Of a stretch of 64,000 nt of DNA, positions 25,054 to 33,564 are shown in pieces. The stretch lies in contig JAEEWM010000015.1 of the NCBI GenBank assembly GCA_016287385.1, forward strand, positions 58,853 to 122,852. The letters are read 5' to 3'. The stretch comes from Clostridiaceae bacterium (GTDB lineage: Bacteria; Bacillota; Clostridia; Oscillospirales; Acutalibacteraceae). The notes beneath the pieces are model-generated. The model was not told the origin of the DNA. It ran no database searches and saw only the letters and a list, made by a program, of their open reading frames with translations. The first letter of the stretch is position 1; every line of letters starts with the position of its first letter. The position numbers and the translations under genes were made by a program.

Positions 25054-26195
25054 TGAAAACCGAAAAGCTTTATGAAAAAGACGCGTATATAAGCCGTTTT
25101 GAGACGTCGGTTTTATCCTGTGAGAAGTGCGGTGAAAAGTATAAAACCGTGCTTGCGGCAACCGCTTTTTTCCCCGAGGGAGGGGGACAGCCCGCCGATA
25201 CCGGCACGGTTTCGGGCGGCGCGGTATACGACGTTCAGATTGAAAACGGCGAAATATACCACTATACGGAAAACGCCTTCACACCCGGTGAAAAGGTGAT
25301 GGGCGAATTGGATTTCGGGCGCAGATTCAATTTTATGCAGAACCATACCGCCGAGCATATCGTATGCGGTCTGGTGCATGAAAAATACGGGTTTGACAAT
25401 ATAGGTTTTCACCTTAACGAAACCGAGGTGACTTTTGATTTTAACGGCTTTTTCACTCCGGACGGATTAAGGGAAATCGAAGAGGAGGCAAACCGCCGGG
25501 TATGGCGGAATCTGCCGGTCACCGCGTTTTACCCCTCGCCCGATGAACTTGAAAGCATACCTTATCGCTCAAAAGCGGGCATAGAAGGCGAAATACGGCT
25601 CGTGAAAATAGAAGACACGGATATTTGCGCCTGCTGCGCCCCGCATGTAAAGAGCACCGGCGAAATCGGTATGATTAAGCTTTTAGGCACCGAAAAGCAA
25701 CACGGTGGCACCCGCGTTTTTATGAAAAGCGGCAAGTATGCCCTCGGCGATTATCAAAAGAAAAACGCCGATATCAGGGCGATTTGCGAGTCGCTTTCGG
25801 CAAAGACCGGCGACGTGAGAGAGGCGGTGCGCTCGCTCGAAGAACGCCTTGAAGCACAGCGGCTGGCAATAAAAAAACTGAACGCTCAGATGATGGATAA
25901 CAGGATAGCCGCCTTTGATAAATCGAAAAGCGCGGTTATCGCGGAGAATTTTGATTCAAAAGACCTGCTGACGCTGGCAGACGGTTTACATAAAACCTAC
26001 GGCGGAGTGAGGACCGCTCTTTGCGAAAACGGCGGCGGCGCGGCGTTCGTCATGTGCGGCGAAAGTGAGCGGCTCGAAGCCGAATTTCAGTGCTTGAAGA
26101 TAAACTTTACCGTAAAAGGCGGCGGCCGCGGCGATATGCGCCAGGGCGTAATAGCGGCGCCGATAAAAAAAATAAAGGAATATTTCGGAGTGTGA
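25053..26195 (+). CDS. AlaX-like alanyl-tRNA editing protein (long form)
   Basis: 380-residue stand-alone editing protein related to the editing domain of alanyl-tRNA synthetase; it hydrolyses mischarged Ser- or Gly-tRNA(Ala). FFPEGGGQPADTG near residue 35, the zinc ligands in NHTAEHIVCGLVH (HxxxH) and CCAPHV (Cys and His), and GGTRVFMKSG mark the SAD/editing domain; a coiled region and a DHHA1-like C-terminus (GAAFVMCGES...GGGRGDMRQGVI) follow. Translationally coupled to murC. No aminoacylation core is present, so it is not a synthetase. Confidence 0.9.
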   Translation: MKTEKLYEKDAYISRFETSVLSCEKCGEKYKTVLAATAFFPEGGGQPADTGTVSGGAVYDVQIENGEIYHYTENAFTPGEKVMGELDFGRRFNFMQNHTAEHIVCGLVHEKYGFDNIGFHLNETEVTFDFNGFFTPDGLREIEEEANRRVWRNLPVTAFYPSPDELESIPYRSKAGIEGEIRLVKIEDTDICACCAPHVKSTGEIGMIKLLGTEKQHGGTRVFMKSGKYALGDYQKKNADIRAICESLSAKTGDVREAVRSLEERLEAQRLAIKKLNAQMMDNRIAAFDKSKSAVIAENFDSKDLLTLADGLHKTYGGVRTALCENGGGAAFVMCGESERLEAEFQCLKINFTVKGGGRGDMRQGVIAAPIKKIKEYFGV

Positions 26196-26197
26196 AA

Positions 26198-27118
26198 ATG
26201 GACTGGAACGAAATTACCGTAAAGGTACCGGTATCAAGCGTTGACAGCGCGGCGGCGATAGCCAATATGACCGTGCCGTACGGCATTTATATCGAGGATT
26301 ACTCAAATCTTGAAGCCGACGCCGAGGAAATAGCGCATATCGACTTGATAGACGAGGATCTGGTAAACAAAGACCGTGAAAACGCGCTTATTCACATCTA
26401 CGTTTCAAGCGACGATAACGCCGCAGAGGCGATAAGCTACTTAAAAGAGCGCCTTACCGCGGAAAGCATACCCTATGACGTGGTAAAAACCACAGTTGAC
26501 GACGAAAGCTGGAACGAAAACTGGAAAAAATACTTTAAGGCGTTTGAGGTTGGAAACAGACTTGCCGTCTGTCCGAGCTGGGAAACCTACGAAAACACCG
26601 GAAACCGCAAGGTAATAGCGCTCGACCCCGGCGCCGCGTTCGGCACGGGCGCGCACGCGACCACGTATCTGTGTCTCGGTATGCTCGAGGATACCGTTAC
26701 AGGTAAAACCGAGCTTCTTGATATCGGTACGGGAAGCGGCATACTGGCTGTGGCGGCGTGCCTTTTAGGCGCGAAAAGCGCCGTCGGCGTCGATATCGAC
26801 GAGCTCGCGGTGGAAACGGCGAAGCATAACGCGCGCCGCAACGGGGTTGAGGCAAAAACAGAGTTTTTTGCCGGCGACCTCGCCGAAAAGGTCACGGGTA
26901 AATACGATATAATCTGCGCAAACATTGTTGCCGATGTGGTTATGCGGCTTTTTGAAAACGTCGGCGATTATATGAAAGACGGCGGACTGCTTTTAGTCTC
27001 CGGCATAATCAATATGCGCGCCGCCGAGGTCGAAAAATCGGCAAAAGAACACGGCTTTAAGATAATAAAGGCGCCTGTCCGCGAGGAGTGGCACGCCTAC
27101 CTTCTTGAAAAGGAGTAA
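26198..27118 (+). CDS. prmA: Ribosomal protein L11 methyltransferase
   Basis: 306-residue SAM-dependent methyltransferase of the PrmA family. Start at ATG 26198, with CGGAG eight bases upstream; it begins two bases after the AlaX-like stop. N-terminal substrate domain MDWNEITVKVPVSSVDSAAAI, central linker WNENWKKYFKAFEVG, then LDPGAAFGTGAHATT and the SAM motif LLDIGTGSGILAVAACLLGAKSAVGVDIDE, followed by CANIVADV. Trimethylates L11 in characterised bacteria. prfB follows four bases later. Confidence 0.95.
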   Translation: MDWNEITVKVPVSSVDSAAAIANMTVPYGIYIEDYSNLEADAEEIAHIDLIDEDLVNKDRENALIHIYVSSDDNAAEAISYLKERLTAESIPYDVVKTTVDDESWNENWKKYFKAFEVGNRLAVCPSWETYENTGNRKVIALDPGAAFGTGAHATTYLCLGMLEDTVTGKTELLDIGTGSGILAVAACLLGAKSAVGVDIDELAVETAKHNARRNGVEAKTEFFAGDLAEKVTGKYDIICANIVADVVMRLFENVGDYMKDGGLLLVSGIINMRAAEVEKSAKEHGFKIIKAPVREEWHAYLLEKE

Positions 27119-27122
27119 ATAT

Positions 27123-28238
27123 ATGCTTGAATTTGAACAACTGAAACTTCGGCTTCTTTCGCACAGGCAGGAGATAGACGAGCTTAAAGACGCTATCGGC
27201 TACGACCGCCTTAAAAGGGAAATAGAGGAGCTTGAACTGAAATCCGCCGCGCCCGGCTTCTGGGACGACCTTGAAGCGTCGCAGGCGGTGCTTCAGAAGA
27301 CCGGCAAGCTTAAAAACAAGGTCGAGGGCTACGACCGCCTGAAATCCTCGTTTGAGGATATAGAAGTCCTCATCGATATGGGCGACGAGGAAGGCGATTT
27401 GTCGCTTGTGGGTGAGATAACCGAGGCGATAGACGGGCTCGAAAGCGAGCTTGCCGCGCAAACGCTTTCCACCTTGCTTACCGGCGAATACGACAGAAAC
27501 AACGCCATACTTACCTTCCATTCCGGCGCGGGCGGCACCGAGGCGATGGACTGGGTATCAATGCTCGTGCGAATGTATACGCGCTGGTGTGAGCGGCACG
27601 GCTTCGCGGTGAGTATGCCCGACTTTCTCGAGGGCGACGAGGCGGGACTCAAAAGCGCCACTTTGCTTATAGAGGGTGAAAACGCCTACGGTTACCTTAA
27701 AAGCGAATCGGGAGTTCACCGGCTGGTGCGTGTGTCTCCGTTCGACGCTTCGGGCAGGAGGCACACCTCCTTCGCCGCCGTTGAGGTAATGCCGGAAATA
27801 AGCGACGATACCGATATCGAAATACGCGAAGAAGATATAAAAATGGACGTTTTCCGCTCGTCGGGCGCGGGCGGTCAGCACATAAACAAGACCTCCTCGG
27901 CGGTGCGGCTCACCCATATACCCACCGGCATAGTCGTCGCCTGTCAGAACGAGCGCAGTCAGTTCCAGAACCGTGACCAGGCTATGAAAATGCTCAAATC
28001 AAAACTGCTCGAAATTAAAGAGCGCGAGCACCTCGAAAAAATCGAGGATATAAAGGGAGTACAGATGGAAAACGCCTGGGGCTCACAGATAAGGTCCTAT
28101 GTTTTTATGCCCTACACAATGGTAAAAGACCACCGTACCGATTTTGAAACGGGAAACATCGGCGCCGTTATGGACGGCGACCTTGACGGCTTTATAAACG
28201 CCTATCTGAAATCAAATTCTAAGGATGAGAAAAAATGA
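27123..28238 (+). CDS. prfB: Peptide chain release factor 2, without programmed frameshift
   Basis: 371 residues; recognises UGA and UAA stop codons and triggers peptide release. The RF2 tripeptide SPF is in RVSPFDASGRRHTSF and the catalytic GGQ in SGAGGQHINKTSS. Start ATG 27123, with AAGGAG upstream overlapping the prmA end. In many bacteria prfB has an in-frame UGA near codon 25 and a +1 shift; here the region reads straight through (ELKDAIGYDRLKREIEEL), so the autoregulatory frameshift is absent. Its stop overlaps the next start (ATGA). Confidence 0.96.
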   Translation: MLEFEQLKLRLLSHRQEIDELKDAIGYDRLKREIEELELKSAAPGFWDDLEASQAVLQKTGKLKNKVEGYDRLKSSFEDIEVLIDMGDEEGDLSLVGEITEAIDGLESELAAQTLSTLLTGEYDRNNAILTFHSGAGGTEAMDWVSMLVRMYTRWCERHGFAVSMPDFLEGDEAGLKSATLLIEGENAYGYLKSESGVHRLVRVSPFDASGRRHTSFAAVEVMPEISDDTDIEIREEDIKMDVFRSSGAGGQHINKTSSAVRLTHIPTGIVVACQNERSQFQNRDQAMKMLKSKLLEIKEREHLEKIEDIKGVQMENAWGSQIRSYVFMPYTMVKDHRTDFETGNIGAVMDGDLDGFINAYLKSNSKDEKK

Positions 28239-29254
28239 AAAAACCCATTAGATTTACAGCACTCTGCGTTGCCGCGCTTATGATTTTCGCGTTTTGCGGC
28301 TGCGCTCAAAAAAATGCCGGTACCGCGTCAAAGCCCGCCGAAAACGGCAAAGCAAGCAACGCGGCAAAATCGTTTTTTGAGGGCGTCAACGTGTCCGATT
28401 ATGTGGAGCTCGGCGAGTATAAGGGCGTTACGGTCGATACTTCGTCAGACGCGTTTCTGGCAAAAACCGTAAGCGAGATGAACGCCGATATTAAAAACTA
28501 CGGACTTGCCGCGGACGAGGTGACTTCCCGCTTCGATACCGGAAAAGTGCAGATGGGCGACACCGCCAACATCGATTACGAGGGCAAAAAAGACGGCGTC
28601 GCATTCCGGGGCGGCACCGCGCAGGGGCATGACCTGACAATCGGCTCAAATTCGTTTATAAGCGGTTTTGAAACCGGACTTGTCGGCGTAAGCGTGGGCG
28701 AAACGGTGGATTTGAATCTGAAATTCCCCGAGGTGTACCATTCCGCCGATCTCGCGGGTCAGGCGGTCGTTTTTACCGTTAAAGTAAATTACATTAAAAG
28801 ACCCGACCCGGGCAAAATTTACGCCAAGCTGGGCTTTAAGAGCGCCGCGGATTACGAAAACAACCTGAAAGCGCGTGTGGCAAATGAATTTGCGGTCGCC
28901 GCGGCGGTTGAAAACAGCAAAATAACGGGCGACATAAGCGGCTTTGAGGATGCGTATTTTGAAGCCGACTGCGCGCGCATGGAGGCGCTCCTCAACAAGA
29001 ACAACCTTACGCTTGAATCCGTGTTAAACTATAAAGGGATGACGCTCGCGGGTTACAGAAATCAGATATCGGCCGAAATAGAGGAAGAGGTGCGAACTTC
29101 GTTTATTTGTTACGCCATACTCGAAAAAGAGGGCATAAGCGCCGAATACGACCTGCCGGCAGGCGAAAAAACCGGCATCGCTGTAATTGACGAACTGGCA
29201 AGCATCCGCCATGTCGCAAGCGACTTTATTTACAAAACCGCGGTCATTAAATAA
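28235..29254 (+). CDS. Trigger-factor-like FKBP-type prolyl isomerase lipoprotein
   Basis: 339 residues with signal peptide MKKPIRFTALCVAALMIFAFCGCAQ (lipidated Cys about residue 23), a low-complexity linker, and an FKBP domain: GDTANIDYEGKKDGVAFRGGTAQGHDLTIGSNSFISGFETGLVGVSVGETVDLNLKFPEVYHSADLAGQAVVFTVKVNYIK. This matches the PPIase domain of trigger factor, followed by a trigger-factor-like helical C-terminus, but without the ribosome-binding N-domain. It likely assists folding of exported proteins at the outer face of the membrane. It is coupled to prfB by a 4-base overlap. Confidence 0.85.
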   Translation: MKKPIRFTALCVAALMIFAFCGCAQKNAGTASKPAENGKASNAAKSFFEGVNVSDYVELGEYKGVTVDTSSDAFLAKTVSEMNADIKNYGLAADEVTSRFDTGKVQMGDTANIDYEGKKDGVAFRGGTAQGHDLTIGSNSFISGFETGLVGVSVGETVDLNLKFPEVYHSADLAGQAVVFTVKVNYIKRPDPGKIYAKLGFKSAADYENNLKARVANEFAVAAAVENSKITGDISGFEDAYFEADCARMEALLNKNNLTLESVLNYKGMTLAGYRNQISAEIEEEVRTSFICYAILEKEGISAEYDLPAGEKTGIAVIDELASIRHVASDFIYKTAVIK

Positions 29255-29270
29255 CTGAAAAGCGGAATTT

Positions 29271-29299
29271 GCCGCCGGCAGAACGCCGGCGGCGTTTTT
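29271..29299 (+). terminator. Intrinsic terminator of the murC-to-FKBP operon
   Basis: GCCGCCGGC and GCCGGCGGC arms around AGAAC, followed by GTTTTTA. Confidence 0.85.
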
Positions 29300-29345
29300 A
29301 TTGTTTTGCGCCGCAAAAAAATAAATTGTAAATTTTTCTAAAATT

Positions 29346-29376
29346 GGTTGCAATTTTGTAACTTTTTGTGTATTAT
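29346..29376 (+). promoter_or_regulatory. Promoter with near-palindromic operator, upstream of the ftsEX locus
   Basis: TTGCAA (29348-29353), 17-base spacer, TATTAT (29371-29376). The -35 sits inside GGTTGCAA-TT-TTGTAAC (29346-29362), a near-palindrome. The block from 29346 to 29373 is the same as 51986-52012 apart from one extra T. That second copy precedes another M23 peptidase gene. Confidence 0.6.
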
Positions 29377-29455
29377 TGAAAATAGTAAATTATATATTAT
29401 ATCTTTTCCGGGGTTCTCGGGGGAGATTAAAGTTTTATCAAGGGATGTGTAAATT

Positions 29456-30532
29456 ATGTCAAGTCGTTTATTTCAGGGTTTTATTCATCAGATGAAGGAT
29501 GTTGTCGATAAGCCGTTCGGCGTTATTGATTCAGCCGGTACGGTGGTCGCGTGCAGCGAGCTCGGCAGAATCGGCGAGTTGCTCGGCGTGGGCGCTGTCA
29601 CCTCCGCGGAGGTGACGACCGACGGGGGCTACACCTTAAAGCTGATTTCCGCGTCGCAGGGCGACAGCTACACCGTGTTTGTCGAGGGCGAGGATGTGTC
29701 AAGCGCCAAGCTTGCTTCAATAATCGCGATATCGTTCTCGAACATTAAAAGCTATTATGACGAGAAGTACGATAAGAGCAGTCTTATCAAAAACATCATA
29801 CTCGATAACATACTGCCGGGCGATATTTATCTTAAAGCCCGCGAGCTCTATTTCAATAACGATGTTATGCGCACCGTTATAATCGTGCGCAATCTCGACC
29901 ACAACGATTTGTCGGTATACGACGTACTCCAGAATCTGTTCCCCGATAAAAACAAAGACTTTATCATAAGCATAAACGAAACCGATATCGCGCTCGTAAA
30001 GGAGACCGGCCACGACGTCGGACCGCGCGATATAGAGAATCTCGCCTCCTCCATAGCCGATACCCTTTCGGGCGAGTTTTACGTTCACGCCGTTATCGGC
30101 ATAGGTACGACCGTTTCAAACATCAAGGACCTTGCGCGTTCCTTTAAGGAGGCGCAGACGGCGCTTGAAGTCGGCAAGGTGTTCGATACCGATAAAACCA
30201 TCGTTTCCTACGATAACCTCGGTATCGCCCGTCTTATCTATCAGCTTCCGACCACCCTTTGCGAAACCTTCCTGCACGAGGTTTTCAAGCGCGGCTCGAT
30301 AGATAATCTCGATCAGGAAACACTCTTTACCATTCAGCGCTTCTTTGAGAATAACCTCAATGTTTCCGAAACGTCGAGAAAGCTTTTCGTACACAGGAAC
30401 ACGCTGGTTTACAGACTTGAAAAAATCAAAAAGATAACGGGTCTCGATTTAAGGCAGTTTGATCACGCCATAGTTTTCAAAATCGCGCTTATGGTCGACA
30501 GGTACCTTCGCAGCAATCCCGTAAAATACTGA
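29456..30532 (+). CDS. PucR/CdaR-family transcriptional regulator
   Basis: 358 residues. The C-terminal HTH is LFTIQRFFENNLNVSETSRKLFVHRNTLVYRLEKIKKITGLDLRQFDHAIVFKIAL, the hallmark of the PucR/CdaR family. The middle has a GGDEF-like region as in CdaR (VIGIGTTVSNIKDLARSFKEAQTALEVG); the N-terminal part is a possible sensory domain. The ligand is unknown. It is the first gene before ftsE-ftsX and a cell-wall hydrolase, which suggests cell-wall or division control, not sugar-diacid use; that is inference. Promoter carries the palindromic motif described separately. Confidence 0.87.
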   Translation: MSSRLFQGFIHQMKDVVDKPFGVIDSAGTVVACSELGRIGELLGVGAVTSAEVTTDGGYTLKLISASQGDSYTVFVEGEDVSSAKLASIIAISFSNIKSYYDEKYDKSSLIKNIILDNILPGDIYLKARELYFNNDVMRTVIIVRNLDHNDLSVYDVLQNLFPDKNKDFIISINETDIALVKETGHDVGPRDIENLASSIADTLSGEFYVHAVIGIGTTVSNIKDLARSFKEAQTALEVGKVFDTDKTIVSYDNLGIARLIYQLPTTLCETFLHEVFKRGSIDNLDQETLFTIQRFFENNLNVSETSRKLFVHRNTLVYRLEKIKKITGLDLRQFDHAIVFKIALMVDRYLRSNPVKY

Positions 30533-30554
30533 TGAAATGAAAGCGTGAAAATCC

Positions 30555-31289
30555 ATGCCAGATAATATTACGGAAATGTCGCCTTCTTCCGAAAGCGACA
30601 AGCCCATTATAGAATTTAAGGGCGTTTCAAAGACTTATCCCTCGGGCACGCACGCGCTCGAAGATGTAAATATAAGAATCAAACGGGGCGAATTTGCTTT
30701 CGTCGTCGGTTCGTCCGGCGCGGGCAAAAGCACCTTTATGAAGCTCATAATGCGGGAGGAAAAGGCGAATACGGGCACGATTATCGTAAACGGCTTCGAC
30801 CTTACAAAAATGCGCCGCAGGAAGGTGCCGATGTTAAGGCGTACCATGGGAGTGGTTTTCCAGGATTTCCGCCTGATACCGAAGATGAACGTTTTTGATA
30901 ACGTGGCTTTCGCCATGCACGTTCTCGGTACCAACGCAAACGGCCGCCAGATAAGAAAAGAGGTTTCAAACGCGCTCGCCAAGGTGGGACTCGGCGATAA
31001 GGCGCGCTCAATGCCTAATGAACTTTCGGGCGGCGAACAGCAGCGCGTGGGTCTCGCCCGTGCGCTCGTAAATTCGCCCGACCTTATAATCGCGGATGAG
31101 CCGACGGGCAACGTAGACCCGAATATGTCTTACGAAATAGTTTCGCTTCTCACCGAAATAAACAAGCGCGGCACCACCGTGCTTATGGTAACGCATGACC
31201 ACAGCCTCGTGCGCGATTTCAAACACCGCGTCATTATGCTTGATTCAGGCAGGATAGTCGCGGACAACGCAGGGGGTGACGAGGAATGA
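30555..31289 (+). CDS. ftsE: Cell-division ATP-binding protein FtsE
   Basis: 244 residues; ATPase that with FtsX controls peptidoglycan hydrolases at the membrane. Walker A GSSGAGKST, Q-loop VFQDFRLIPKMNVFDNVAF (typical FtsE), signature LSGGEQQRVGLARAL, Walker B LIIADEPTGNVDP, switch VTHDH. It has an N-terminal extension of about 20 polar residues before IEFKGVSKTYPSG compared with the usual start, and the ribosome site is weak, so an internal start is possible. ftsX overlaps its end by 4 bases. Confidence 0.95.
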   Translation: MPDNITEMSPSSESDKPIIEFKGVSKTYPSGTHALEDVNIRIKRGEFAFVVGSSGAGKSTFMKLIMREEKANTGTIIVNGFDLTKMRRRKVPMLRRTMGVVFQDFRLIPKMNVFDNVAFAMHVLGTNANGRQIRKEVSNALAKVGLGDKARSMPNELSGGEQQRVGLARALVNSPDLIIADEPTGNVDPNMSYEIVSLLTEINKRGTTVLMVTHDHSLVRDFKHRVIMLDSGRIVADNAGGDEE

Positions 31290-32290
31290 AAGCCAGAAGT
31301 TTCAGATATCTGACGGGCGAGGGCATAAAAAGCGCGTGGGCAAACCGGCTTATGTCGCTTGCCTCGGTAGGCGTACTCGTCGCCTGTATGGTAATAATAG
31401 GACTTTTCATACTGCTTTATCAGAACGCTTCCCGCGCTCTCGGCGCCGTTGAAAAACAGAACGTCGTGCTCGCGTATATGAAGGATTACACATGGGCGCT
31501 TTACGGCGGCGAGGTCGAAAAGGCGGCTGAAGGCGGCGATGAAAACGGCATCTTGCCCGATTCCTACGTTATCCACAATGAGGACGAGGCGCTGGAATAC
31601 TGCAAGGAAATAGAGAAGCTCGACAACGTCGAGTCGGTGGAATATATCTCCCCTCAGGACGCGCTCGAAAGAGAAACGCAGAATATGAAGGACCGCGGTA
31701 TGTATGTCGACAGTATTCTGGGTGAAGAATACGGCAACCCCTATTCCGGCGCCGCGAAGGTCACCATGAAAGGGATGGATGATTTTGCCGATACCGTTGA
31801 GGCGATAAAGAAAATGGACGCTACCGATTCGGTCGAGGCGCAAAGCGACCTTGCCGACAGTCTCTTTTTCATAAAACGCGGACTTACGACGGGCGCGATA
31901 TGGATATTCGTTATACTGCTTATCATCTCGTTTGTGGTGGTTTCCAACACCATAAGGATAACCATGTACAGCCGCAAGCTTGAAATAAGCATAATGAAGG
32001 CGGTCGGCGCGACCGACGCGTTTGTACGTATACCGTTTGTGATAGAGGGTATATTCATAGGACTGCTGTCCGCCGTGATATCGGAGGGTCTGCTTTATTT
32101 CTGCTACCGCGTGGCGACCGAAACGCTGCTTAAAAAGTGGCCGAAGGTCTCTATCGTAAGTTACGCGGATATGGCGCTTATACTGTTCGGCATATTTGTC
32201 GCGATCGGTCTTTTCGCCGGCGTCATATGCAGCTTTTTCATGATAAGAAAATATCTGCGCCGCGAGGGCAGCGAGTTTTCGGCGATATAA
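31286..32290 (+). CDS. ftsX: Cell-division permease-like protein FtsX
   Basis: 334 residues with four membrane segments: one near residues 23-46 (LMSLASVGVLVACMVIIGLFILLY), then a large extracellular domain of about 150 residues, then three helices near the C-terminus (TTGAIWIFVILLIISFVVVSNTIRI and on). FtsX has no transport role known; it passes the FtsE ATPase signal to an extracellular hydrolase or adaptor through the large loop. Followed 56 bases later by the matching coiled-coil M23 hydrolase. Confidence 0.94.
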   Translation: MKARSFRYLTGEGIKSAWANRLMSLASVGVLVACMVIIGLFILLYQNASRALGAVEKQNVVLAYMKDYTWALYGGEVEKAAEGGDENGILPDSYVIHNEDEALEYCKEIEKLDNVESVEYISPQDALERETQNMKDRGMYVDSILGEEYGNPYSGAAKVTMKGMDDFADTVEAIKKMDATDSVEAQSDLADSLFFIKRGLTTGAIWIFVILLIISFVVVSNTIRITMYSRKLEISIMKAVGATDAFVRIPFVIEGIFIGLLSAVISEGLLYFCYRVATETLLKKWPKVSIVSYADMALILFGIFVAIGLFAGVICSFFMIRKYLRREGSEFSAI

Positions 32291-32346
32291 ATCGTTTGCT
32301 TTACGGTAATGCACCCGAATCTTAACTCGATTTACGGAGGTTTTTT

Positions 32347-33555
32347 ATGAAAAAGACGGGAAGAATGATCGTTGCGGCTGTTATGTGCGCCGTTATGATG
32401 TTTGCGACCGGGATAAATACCACCGGTCTTACAAACGCGCAGAAAAACAGCATCAACAGCAAGATAGCCGCGTATCAGGCGGAAAACAGAAAACTTCAAA
32501 ACGAGATAGCTAAGCTTAAAAAAGAAAAAAATCAGCAAAAAGCGGTGCTTGACGCATTGCAGAAAAAGATAGCCAATATCCAGGCGATAATTAACGCTTA
32601 CAATGCCGAGATAACCCGTATCAACGGCGTTATTGCCGAGAACAAAAACACCATTGAGGCAAAGCAGGCGGAAATAGAGCAGGATAAACTCGATTATAAG
32701 AAGCGGCTTCGCGCGATATACATGAGCAGTTGGGACAGCGACCTTAAAATACTGCTCGGCGCACAGGACTTTACCGAATACCTCGAGCTTTCAAAGCTTA
32801 CCGAGGCGGTAAGCAAAAAGGATAAGCAGTTAATAGCCCGCCTTAATGACGAAATTGACGAGCTCAACAAGATAATAGAAGAAAACAACGAGCTGTTAAG
32901 ACAGCAGGTCGAGCTGAAAGACGAGGTCAAAAAACAGCAGGATGAGCTTAAAGCGCAGCAGGCGGAAGCCACAAAGCTTTATAACGAGATATCGAGCCAA
33001 GTAACGAGCGATACCAAGGAAATATCCGCTAACGAGGCGGAGATAGCCAAGCTTAAAAAACAGCTTGAAGCCGAGGTTACAAGAAAAGGTAACGCCTCCG
33101 CCACGTTTATAAACCCGAACACGGGCTTTATGTGGCCGGTAGCGGGATATTACGGCATTTCAAGTCCCTTCGGTCAGAGGCGAAGCGGCTTCCACAGCGG
33201 CATGGATATATCGGGCGGCGGAATTTCGGGCAGACCGATACTCGCCATTGCCGACGGCGAGGTCTATATGGTAAATAATTCCTGGACCGCCGCGCAGGGC
33301 AGGAGCGGATACGCGAGCTACGGCAACTTCTGCGCGATAAACCACGGTACAATGACTGTAAAGGGTTCTTCGGCGAAGTACGTCGCTTTCTACGCGCACG
33401 CTACGAGTATCACGGTATCGGTAGGTCAGAAGGTAAAGCAGGGTCAGGTGGTAGGCTATGTAGGCACCACCGGTAATTCCACGGGTCCTCACCTGCATAT
33501 AGGTATACAGAAGAACGGTTCATGGGTAAACCCCTATCCGCTTTTGAGGGGATAA
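32347..33555 (+). CDS. Coiled-coil M23 peptidoglycan hydrolase (PcsB/CwlO/EnvC-like partner of FtsEX)
   Basis: 402 residues: signal peptide MKKTGRMIVAAVMCAVMMFATGINTTG, a long coiled coil from about residue 30 to 250 rich in K/E/Q heptads, then an M23 (LytM) endopeptidase domain. Zinc ligands are complete: HSGMDISG and HLHIG, with YAHATSI between. In E. coli (EnvC), pneumococcus (PcsB) and B. subtilis (CwlO), coiled-coil proteins of this position are activated by FtsEX. Unlike EnvC, whose LytM domain is degenerate, this one should be catalytic. Same operon as ftsEX. Confidence 0.92.
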   Translation: MKKTGRMIVAAVMCAVMMFATGINTTGLTNAQKNSINSKIAAYQAENRKLQNEIAKLKKEKNQQKAVLDALQKKIANIQAIINAYNAEITRINGVIAENKNTIEAKQAEIEQDKLDYKKRLRAIYMSSWDSDLKILLGAQDFTEYLELSKLTEAVSKKDKQLIARLNDEIDELNKIIEENNELLRQQVELKDEVKKQQDELKAQQAEATKLYNEISSQVTSDTKEISANEAEIAKLKKQLEAEVTRKGNASATFINPNTGFMWPVAGYYGISSPFGQRRSGFHSGMDISGGGISGRPILAIADGEVYMVNNSWTAAQGRSGYASYGNFCAINHGTMTVKGSSAKYVAFYAHATSITVSVGQKVKQGQVVGYVGTTGNSTGPHLHIGIQKNGSWVNPYPLLRG

Positions 33556-33564
33556 ATTCCGTAT

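Noticed and set aside
31130..32314. 394-codon minus-strand open frame across ftsE/ftsX
   Set aside because: Opposite strand of the clear ftsE and ftsX genes; Tyr/His/Arg-rich with no family resemblance.
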